Below are positions 58,593 through 64,000 of a stretch of DNA of 64,000 nucleotides, one piece after another. Each line of letters begins with the position of its first letter. Position 1 is the first letter of the stretch. The translations under genes and the position numbers were made by a program. The notes beneath the pieces are model-generated. The model saw only the letters and a list, made by a program, of their open reading frames with translations, was not told where the DNA came from and made no database searches. This DNA is from Alphaproteobacteria bacterium (GTDB lineage Bacteria > Pseudomonadota > Alphaproteobacteria > Micavibrionales > Micavibrionaceae). The stretch lies in assembly GCA_018399685.1 (NCBI GenBank), contig JAGYOK010000003.1, positions 1 to 64,000 of the forward strand, given 5' to 3'.

Positions 58593-58790
58593 ATGATGCC
58601 AAACTATCTAACAGTTAAGCAGATGGCTGCAAAACATCCTGCATTTAGCGAATCCTCTATTCGTTATCATATTTTCAACGAAACAAAGAACGGTTTGGAC
58701 AAAGCGATTAAGCGCGTTGGACGCAAAATCCTTATCAACGAAGATTTATTCTTTGAGTGGTTGGAAGGCCAGGATGGAAGTGCAGCATGA
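58593..58790 (+). CDS. HTH_17-type DNA-binding protein (excisionase-like)
   Basis: 65 residues from the ATG at 58593 (AAAGGAG five bases upstream). Pattern LTVKQMAAKHPAFSESSIRYHI ... RVGRKILINEDLFFEWLE is that of the MerR-like excisionase/AlpA HTH fold. It follows the unknown island protein after 117 bases. Probably binds an island end or controls the integrase. Confidence 0.75.
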   Translation: MMPNYLTVKQMAAKHPAFSESSIRYHIFNETKNGLDKAIKRVGRKILINEDLFFEWLEGQDGSAA

Positions 58791-58885
58791 AACGGCTGTT
58801 CAGTCCAGATGCAGAAAAAATAAACAGACAAGAGTTAAGGTGCTGGTTTAATGCCAGCCCCTCGCTCATGCCTCATAAAAAATAA
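58787..58885 (+). CDS. possible small coupled ORF
   Basis: A 32-codon frame whose ATG overlaps the stop of the preceding gene (ATGA). It has no ribosome site of its own beyond that overlap and no recognisable domain. It lies before the second HTH gene. May be chance. Confidence 0.25.
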   Translation: MKRLFSPDAEKINRQELRCWFNASPSLMPHKK

Positions 58886-58897
58886 GAGCTAGGGGTT

Positions 58898-59071
58898 ATG
58901 GACAAAAACCTTACTACAAAAGAGGCCTCGTTATTCTTGAACGTGTCAGTAAAAACTATGGAGCGTTGGAGAAAAGAGAAGCGCAGCCCGCCATATTACA
59001 AAAACGGGCGTATTATCCGCTATTCCTTAAACGACTTAAAGAAATGGCAAGACGATCACAAACAGACCTAG
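58898..59071 (+). CDS. MerR-like excisionase/AlpA protein
   Basis: 57 residues; LTTKEASLFLNVSVKTMERW, then RIIRYSLNDLKKWQ, the typical HTH_17 pattern with wing residue RYS. A short AG-rich stretch precedes the ATG. A second such protein beside 58593-58790; the pair may separate control of excision from control of replication. It lies 38 bases before the Rep-like gene. Confidence 0.82.
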   Translation: MDKNLTTKEASLFLNVSVKTMERWRKEKRSPPYYKNGRIIRYSLNDLKKWQDDHKQT

Positions 59072-59109
59072 ACGAACTTAGCCCCTCACTTTGAGCGGAA
59101 ACAATAAGC

Positions 59110-59739
59110 ATGATTGAAAAAAGAAAAAACACAAGAAATACAGGCACAAGCGAACAATTTGTATTACCCAGCGATTCAATATCGCACATATATAGTATGG
59201 GCAAAAAACACTATGCGCGCCCGACAAAATACTTAACCGCTAAACAAGTCGACAGGCTCTTTATTGCATGTGAAAAAGCCTACGCGCTGGGGCATCCTTT
59301 AAACAGGTTTTTTACTATTCAATATAATGATTATGCGACCCCTAAAAAGCCCCAGAAAGTCATAACAAATATTTTAGAACATACTCGTAAATGGCTGCAA
59401 AGACGTAACTTGCCTGTTGCCTATATCTATGTTTTGGAGAATGGCAAATATAAAGGCATTCACGCACATATTCTTGTTCATATCCCGCCTAACTATCAGG
59501 TTGATTATAAACGCGCATTAAGGAACTGGGTTCCCTTTGAATGGTCAAAACAGCGTATCAATACAAAAACAATAAGGTATCCGAGTTTTGGAGATTTACA
59601 CCCTCTGAATAGCATATATGGGACGTTACGTTATATGTGTAAGGGAATAGATGAACGCACGCCCATACATAGCATAAAGCCCGGGTACCAAGGTATAATA
59701 TATGGCCAGAGATATGGGATTAGTCTTTCATTGAGATAA
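59110..59739 (+). CDS. HUH-endonuclease (rolling-circle Rep-like) protein
   Basis: 209 residues. The three Rep motifs are in order: motif 1 RFFTIQYN near 66-73, motif 2 GIHAHILVHIP (His118, His120) and motif 3 LRYMCKG with Tyr175 and Lys178. There is no helicase domain and few residues follow motif 3. HUH enzymes nick one strand and attach to its 5' end by Tyr to start rolling-circle replication or transfer. The motifs suggest an active nickase for the island's own replication after excision. Family-level function is inferred. A hairpin follows directly after the stop. Confidence 0.75.
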   Translation: MIEKRKNTRNTGTSEQFVLPSDSISHIYSMGKKHYARPTKYLTAKQVDRLFIACEKAYALGHPLNRFFTIQYNDYATPKKPQKVITNILEHTRKWLQRRNLPVAYIYVLENGKYKGIHAHILVHIPPNYQVDYKRALRNWVPFEWSKQRINTKTIRYPSFGDLHPLNSIYGTLRYMCKGIDERTPIHSIKPGYQGIIYGQRYGISLSLR

Positions 59740-59743
59740 AAAA

Positions 59744-59820
59744 ATATTGTGAGCCTGCGAAGCGAAGCTGCTTCCAAGCAGCAAAGCGAGCGAGAGCAGG
59801 CGAACTAAAGGCTCAATATA
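59744..59820. repeat. long hairpin after the Rep-like gene
   Basis: Nested inverted repeats beginning five bases after the Rep stop: outer ATATTG-GAGCCT / AGGCTC-AATAT, middle GCCTGC (59753-59758) / GCAGGC (59796-59801), inner GCTGCTT (59767-59773) / AAGCAGC (59776-59782) with a CC loop. No T-run of length, so more than a terminator is possible: an origin or nick hairpin is plausible. Confidence 0.6.
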
Positions 59821-59840
59821 TCTTAACGAAAGGAACTACA

Positions 59841-59858
59841 GCACCCCGCAAGGGGTGC
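59841..59858. repeat. GC hairpin flanked by CTACA repeats
   Basis: GCACCCC-GCAA-GGGGTGC, a perfect 7-bp stem, with CTACA directly on both sides (59836-59840, 59860-59864). No T-run. Lies before the XRE gene; could be a nick-site hairpin or an attenuator. Confidence 0.5.
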
Positions 59859-59887
59859 CCTACAGATTACAAAAAAAGGAAAAGGCA

Positions 59888-60157
59888 ATGAAAGTTAATG
59901 TCGTAGATGGAAGGCAGCTCAGGGCTGGGCGGGTTATTCTGGGTATGAATATGGACGAATTAGCAAAAGTCGCTGGAATAAGCCGCAATAGCGTCTCACG
60001 TGTTGAAAATCTGAAGACACTTCCATTGCATGCTTGGGCTGCAGATAGAATGGCTGAAGCACTACAGGAAAGAGGTGTTATTTTTACCGTTGATAACGAT
60101 GAAATAGGAGCAGCCTTTTCTGCTCCAAATAAAAGGGTAAGAAAATATCCTTGGTAG
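59888..60157 (+). CDS. XRE-family regulator of the island
   Basis: 89 residues from the ATG at 59888; an upstream start at 59855 lies in the hairpin and has no ribosome site. XRE helix-turn-helix GMNMDELAKVAGISRNSVSRVEN. It stands between the Rep-like gene and the cargo and may keep the island's genes silent. The C-terminus is short and basic. Confidence 0.8.
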   Translation: MKVNVVDGRQLRAGRVILGMNMDELAKVAGISRNSVSRVENLKTLPLHAWAADRMAEALQERGVIFTVDNDEIGAAFSAPNKRVRKYPW

Positions 60158-60364
60158 CCCTAAGTTGGCATTTTGATGATTTATTAGCAGTCAATATATA
60201 GGGTAAAGTATTGGTTTATGTCCTATTGTAAGGTTGTCAAAAACACAATTGTGTCACAACTACGAGAAAGCACCTGTTCATTCTACGAAGCGATTACAAT
60301 AGTTTTTTGAGTCCATAAAAAGGCATAATTTTCCGAGTCCATAAAAAAGGTAGAAATAAAACAC
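60158..60364. promoter_or_regulatory. island intergenic with palindrome and direct repeats
   Basis: A perfect palindrome ACACAATTGTGT at 60243-60254 and two direct repeats GAGTCCATAAAAA at 60309-60321 and 60335-60347, 26 bp apart. The former is a candidate operator for the XRE protein, the latter candidate arm sites. No gene. Confidence 0.45.
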
Positions 60365-60919
60365 TCAGAAAATGTTCTGTGCTTGCAAAACACCCTCAAA
60401 ATATGTAGCCGGTACAGTTATAACAATACTTCCCTTTTGTCCTATAATTTTAACCTCATAATTTGTATAGCCTTTAGCTAATTCGTTTACTTTACCCTTT
60501 GTTAGGTTGATTCCGACCGTCTCACGCACAGAACAACCGTCATAACTGGAACAAGCTCCGACATCTCTCGATATTTTTACTAAATCAAGTTTCTTACCGT
60601 TGCTATAAGCACTATCCAAAAAAGACCAATCGTCTAAAGAAGCCACTACGTAAAGCTGGATTCTGTCGAAATCTTTGACGCTTTTTCCTTTCTTCCAAGT
60701 TCTAAGTGAATACATGTGACCAAAAACATTTTGGTCAGCAAAAATTATAGGGCCGTTGATTGTCGTAACATTTTCATGTTTGTCATAGTCTATTTCTGTA
60801 TGCTCCAAGACAGCCGTTGAATTGTGTGGGTCAATTACAGGTATATTAGCCATTTCGGCGATTGTATGGCCACAAGCAGTAAGAAATAGCATAGCTAATA
60901 AAGCAACAAATTTTCTCAT
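60365..60919 (-). CDS. island cargo lipoprotein
   Basis: 184 residues with a lipoprotein signal: hydrophobic stretch and lipobox LTAC with Cys16. The mature part is beta-rich, soluble, with two Cys in GACSSYDGCS; no family recognised. Its ATG directly abuts the stop of the next upstream gene (60920), so the two are co-translated. Probably exported cargo of the island. Confidence 0.72.
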   Translation of the reverse strand: MRKFVALLAMLFLTACGHTIAEMANIPVIDPHNSTAVLEHTEIDYDKHENVTTINGPIIFADQNVFGHMYSLRTWKKGKSVKDFDRIQLYVVASLDDWSFLDSAYSNGKKLDLVKISRDVGACSSYDGCSVRETVGINLTKGKVNELAKGYTNYEVKIIGQKGSIVITVPATYFEGVLQAQNIF

Positions 60920-61345
60920 TTATTTATCCTCAAGAAAGCTAGGGTTGTTGATACGAAATTCCAGTGCCTTCAAATACAAAGTCCAGCCATTACGACCACG
61001 CTTTACATACTCTGCGTTGCTAATTTTGCCTCTTTCATAAGCTTGTGCATTTTTCATAGCCCTTTCCCGCATAGATGTAATCAAATCGGGATATACAACA
61101 AAAGGACTAACTCTTTCATTTATTAGGGCCGTTATGCATTCTGTTATAGCAACGGCTTCGTCTGGTTTTGTTTCTTCAGGCTTTTTGCCGTTCCCGCATT
61201 TTTCTGGAATGATAGGAATAACTGTTTCCCAAGCGCTTAGTTCTTTTTGAACCCTCGGGGAAACAGAGTCAGCTTTTGATACTGTTGAGAAAAATAAGAA
61301 TGAAGCTATAAAAGCCCCAAATAGAATAGTTTTAAGACATTGCAT
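60920..61345 (-). CDS. island cargo exported protein
   Basis: 141 residues with a Sec signal (about 1-25, cleaved near SKA-DS). The mature protein is small, with two Cys (EKCGNG, TECITAL) that could form a disulphide, and a helical C-terminus. No family recognised. First gene of a two-gene unit with the lipoprotein gene, minus strand. Confidence 0.7.
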   Translation of the reverse strand: MQCLKTILFGAFIASFLFFSTVSKADSVSPRVQKELSAWETVIPIIPEKCGNGKKPEETKPDEAVAITECITALINERVSPFVVYPDLITSMRERAMKNAQAYERGKISNAEYVKRGRNGWTLYLKALEFRINNPSFLEDK

Positions 61346-61377
61346 AATTATAGACTCCCTTTTTCTAAGAAACTAAC

Positions 61378-61473
61378 GGCCACCAGATTTCTCTGGTAGC
61401 CGGGGAGTTTATATCCGTCGTAAGAACGGCGCAGCGTATTCACGCGAACGCTATTATATTCCGCCGCCTCCCC
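61378..61473. other. structured region upstream of the cargo genes
   Basis: A 10-bp stem-loop with one mismatch (GGCCACCAGA / TCTGGTAGCC) at 61378-61401, then a long stem GGGGAG / CTCCCC (61402-61407 / 61468-61473) enclosing two hairpins, CCGT / ACGG (415-418/426-429 of this block) and AGCGT / ACGCT (433-437/448-452). It lies in the 473-base gap before the att copy, where no protein gene is seen. It may be a structured RNA leader or small RNA of the cargo genes. Confidence 0.4.
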
Positions 61474-61684
61474 AACCATAGGGTCGAGAAAGCAGCATCA
61501 TTGATAACGGCCTGATGCTGTTTAGGCCGCTTACGAGGGGATATAACGCCCCAGCCTGTTCCAAAGAAGAACAGACTGTCTTATTTGTATCTTCCGGTCT
61601 AAGAAAATGCAATGTAAAGAAGGAATAACGCCGTTTTTATATTGATGGACAATTACATTACTGTGTTTATCATGAGTTATTATG

Positions 61685-61704
61685 TGGGGCACTCATGGGG
61701 CACT
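61685..61704. repeat. phased TGGGGCACT boxes at the island right end
   Basis: Two exact TGGGGCACT boxes (61685-61693, 61696-61704), 11 bp apart, mirror the pair at the left end at 56484-56503. Likely integrase arm or excisionase sites. Confidence 0.6.
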
Positions 61705-61818
61705 AGTGGGCAAATAAAGGCAATAGCTGCCGATATATGACAAAAAGCCATTCTGTTTAACTATTTGAATTTGTTATTGTATTCTGTTTTGGTGTGCTGC
61801 TAATTATATGCTGAGAGC

Positions 61819-61865
61819 GACTTTTAATCAGTAGGTCCGGGGTTCGAATCCCCGCGCGATCACCA
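61819..61865. repeat. attR: 47-bp duplicate of tRNA-Lys 3' end
   Basis: Exact copy of 56413-56459, including encoded CCA, without the 5' half of a tRNA. It is a non-functional tRNA remnant and marks the right end of the island. The island so defined spans about 5.4 kb. Confidence 0.9.
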
Positions 61866-62018
61866 TTTATTTTAGTGTCCATACCGGAGACATAGGTAAC
61901 ACTATTTCGTTAAACGGGCGTCAACGATTTTTATTTCACAAACGGACATAATCTAAATCAACATGAATATGTCGGCTAAGGCATGGCTCTGCTATAATTA
62001 GTGACAATAACTTCGTAA

Positions 62019-63392
62019 TTATTCCCCGGAACCTTTATCCTTCGATCCTGGAAATAAATTTTTGTGCACAACGATAATTGTTGCAGAAGAAACCGCTGCT
62101 ATAACAAAGACCAGTAATGTTCCTTTAAGTGTGTTTAAGGTGTCTGGTGAAAACAGCATAAATCCGGCAAGAGAGGCCATAACCATGCCGCCTATAAGCT
62201 TGAGTACTCTGCCGTGCTTTTCTTCAAACTTTGTGACCTTCAGCGTTATAACCGCAGCAAGAATAATCGCTAGCTCATCAAGTAGATAAATCAGGATGTA
62301 TACGCTAAACAATGCAAAGAAATACATTCCGTGAACATCGTTTTTCGCAAGCAGATTTGCCCAAATCACGGGGAAGCCTGCGGTACACGGCAGCTCTACT
62401 AGAACAACACCAAGCGCCAGAACAGCTGTTGCAGACATCATTGCAAATGTTGTTTTGTCCGGCTTGATAATCTCGCGCATATCCTTGAATATCCCCGGCT
62501 TGTGTTTGTCTGATATGGTAAAGGATATACCCTTTTTGAACCAGAAATAGTCCTTGATATTAACCGCAGCAAACAACAGGGCAATTATTGCAACAACAAC
62601 TTGTATCCATTTCATATACCCTACATACATAAACACATTCAGAATACCAAGTATGAATGCTCCGTATGCTGCGGCGGTTATAAAAAGAAACGTTAAAGAA
62701 ACAATCAGCATTTTTTTACGCGACCTCGTATGTATAACCATTCCAAGTAGGAACATTATCAACCACGTTGAGCACGGATTAAACCCGTCTACAAAAGCAA
62801 TCAGTAAAGTGGACAGCACCAAAGAAGAATCCGATAAATTCATTTCTCCAAAAAAGGGAATGTCTATCATCTCCTCCTTATCGGTTGTGGTGCTCTTTGT
62901 TTCTGGGGCAAGTGGAGGGGTTTCGTTTTCCTCCGGTAAATCCAAAACTGCTTCTTCTTCAGCGGCTTCCTCGACCTCTTTTTCTGCTGGGGGCGGCTTT
63001 ATTCCCGCTTTAACTAAAGGACTGACACAGCCCTTTTCTATACATGCGCGAACTTTCTCGGTTATGTCTTTTTGCATATATTCGCTATAACCGACTATCG
63101 GGGCGTAATCGCCAATAATAAAGGCAGGAACAGCCGTGATAGGGGCGTTATAAGCTCGGCCTATTTTTTCAAGAATCGCAACATTTTTGCTGTTTTGCCA
63201 TGTTTCAAAGCTGTAAATGGTCAGATTAGGGTATTTGTTTTCCAATTCATCAAGAAAAGGCATCGCATCTTTGCAATGAGGGCAACCCATCCCCCAAAAG
63301 AAAACCATATCAACATCATTTTGAGCATTTGCCCTGATGGGACTAAGCATTATAGTTGTTAACAGTAACAATAATGTCCAAAACCTTTTCAC
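62019..63392 (-). CDS. thioredoxin-CcdA-like membrane fusion
   Basis: 457 residues. Signal peptide 1-23, then a thioredoxin-fold domain with CPHC at 37-40 and cis-Pro region TAVPAF, another Cys pair at 117 and 122, an acidic Pro/Glu linker (130-175), then six or so membrane segments with Cys207 (FNPCS) and Cys336 (ELPCTAG), as in CcdA/DsbD. The order is reversed relative to DsbD, which carries the thioredoxin part at the C-terminus. It should carry electrons across the inner membrane. It follows the ArsG-like permease by 13 bases in one operon. Confidence 0.82.
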   Translation of the reverse strand: MKRFWTLLLLLTTIMLSPIRANAQNDVDMVFFWGMGCPHCKDAMPFLDELENKYPNLTIYSFETWQNSKNVAILEKIGRAYNAPITAVPAFIIGDYAPIVGYSEYMQKDITEKVRACIEKGCVSPLVKAGIKPPPAEKEVEEAAEEEAVLDLPEENETPPLAPETKSTTTDKEEMIDIPFFGEMNLSDSSLVLSTLLIAFVDGFNPCSTWLIMFLLGMVIHTRSRKKMLIVSLTFLFITAAAYGAFILGILNVFMYVGYMKWIQVVVAIIALLFAAVNIKDYFWFKKGISFTISDKHKPGIFKDMREIIKPDKTTFAMMSATAVLALGVVLVELPCTAGFPVIWANLLAKNDVHGMYFFALFSVYILIYLLDELAIILAAVITLKVTKFEEKHGRVLKLIGGMVMASLAGFMLFSPDTLNTLKGTLLVFVIAAVSSATIIVVHKNLFPGSKDKGSGE

Positions 63393-63405
63393 AGTAAAGT
63401 TCTCC

Positions 63406-64000
63406 TTAGAATGAAACTCCGAATATGTGCGTCAAGATATAGTAAAAACCAACAAGGATAAAGATAGCTCCTGTAATTTTCCTCGCCCATACCTCAAGCT
63501 TTGTAACTTTTTGAAACCATTTGCTAACAGAATGAATTCCAACACACAGTAGTAAAGCGAAAATGACCACTGGAATCGCTGTTCCTATGCCGTAAAAAGC
63601 GGGAATAACTAACCCTGATTCAAATTTTATAGCCAGCGGGATAAGGCTCCCGAAAAATAGTGCTGCTGAGACCGGACAAAAAGATAAAGCAAAGAGTATC
63701 CCTAAGACACCTGCACCCCATATCCCCCAATTTTGCGCTTTTTCTTTCATGGAATCACCAAAACCTTTGCCGCCAAAACTTATATGAATAAGATCGAGCA
63801 AGAATACACCTGCAACAATTAATACCGGCCCAAGAATTTTATTCATATTTGTTTGAAGAAAAAATGAAAGCTCTGGGATAGAAAGCAAGCTTGCAACAAG
63901 AAGCATCCCTATCGCCGTATAGGTTAACGTCCTGCCAAAAGTGTAGAACAGACCTGCCCAAAAGACGAATGAAGGCTTATCAATCTTTTTGCTAATATAA
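63406..64000 (-). CDS. CcdA/ArsG-like permease, 5' end outside window
   Basis: The frame is open to the window end; about 198 codons are present with the stop at 63406. Hydrophobic segments with GRTLTYTAIGMLLVASLLSIPE, MNKILGPVLIVAGVFLLDL and LSFCPVSAALFFGSLIPLAIKFESG (shown in parts) match the ArsG/CcdA-type efflux permeases. It is 13 bases before the thioredoxin-CcdA gene in the same direction. The substrate, whether arsenical or thiol redox, cannot be told here. N-terminus missing. Confidence 0.8.
   Translation of the reverse strand, partial: YISKKIDKPSFVFWAGLFYTFGRTLTYTAIGMLLVASLLSIPELSFFLQTNMNKILGPVLIVAGVFLLDLIHISFGGKGFGDSMKEKAQNWGIWGAGVLGILFALSFCPVSAALFFGSLIPLAIKFESGLVIPAFYGIGTAIPVVIFALLLCVGIHSVSKWFQKVTKLEVWARKITGAIFILVGFYYILTHIFGVSF

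Noticed and set aside
61819-61865. Second tRNA gene
   Set aside because: Only the 3' 47 bases are present; no D-arm or 5' acceptor precedes them.
1-64000. CRISPR array or insertion sequence
   Set aside because: No regularly spaced direct repeats and no transposase were seen; the only integrase is the tyrosine one at 56777.

Overview
The window looks like the chromosome of a free-living alphaproteobacterium with moderate GC content. The evidence is the gene set: a CckA-like hybrid kinase, TrcR (DUF1013), DUF1192 and DUF465 small proteins, ExoD, an LpxR-like lipid A deacylase, the CPVSGF form of the UvrA zinc site, and a MoxR/DUF58/DUF4159 block. A Micavibrionales-like or similar deep lineage is possible, but the sequence alone does not fix the order.

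Layout. 1-4.5 kb: an inverted-repeat intergenic region, then aroC-sppA, a convergent HAD hydrolase and a small unknown gene. 4.5-9.2 kb (minus strand): a lipoprotein, a GmhA/DiaA-like SIS protein, xseB, ispA and dxs, with ispH transcribed divergently; this gathers much of isoprenoid synthesis. 10.2-13.5 kb: rnhA, a class A penicillin-binding protein, a 281-bp MITE-like palindromic element and a small membrane protein. 13.5-19.9 kb: a MuiA/DUF4139 protein, the CckA-like kinase, recA (with candidate LexA boxes) and smpB. 19.9-26.4 kb: dapA, a lytic transglycosylase, a NarL-type response regulator and a second hybrid kinase. 26.4-33.2 kb (minus strand): a four-gene MoxR/DUF58/DUF4159/amidotransferase-like membrane operon. 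33.3-38.2 kb: cca, trmL, DUF465, trcR, DUF1192 (59 codons), guaC and a small unknown. 38.2-46.6 kb: gloB, a 919-residue methyltransferase fusion of unknown role, comF, a Nit2-type amidase, an orphan XRE regulator, lpxR, a carboxylesterase and exoD. 46.7-56.4 kb: tRNA-Leu(CAA), an XRE regulator, uvrA, a diguanylate cyclase, ssb, a DUF2059 protein, gyrA, coaD and tRNA-Lys(TTT).

56.4-61.9 kb is a small genomic island in the 3' half of tRNA-Lys. It is bounded by a perfect 47-bp direct repeat (56413-56459 and 61819-61865). It carries a tyrosine integrase, an unknown protein, two excisionase-type HTH proteins, a compact protein with all three HUH rolling-circle Rep motifs, a long hairpin just after that gene, an XRE regulator and two secreted cargo proteins. 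Each end has a pair of TGGGGCACT-like boxes at 11-bp phasing. This combination (integrase plus minimal HUH protein plus hairpins in about 5.4 kb) is the best candidate in the window for an undescribed system.

62-64 kb (minus strand): an N-terminal thioredoxin fused to a CcdA-like membrane domain, preceded by an ArsG/CcdA-like permease that runs off the window.
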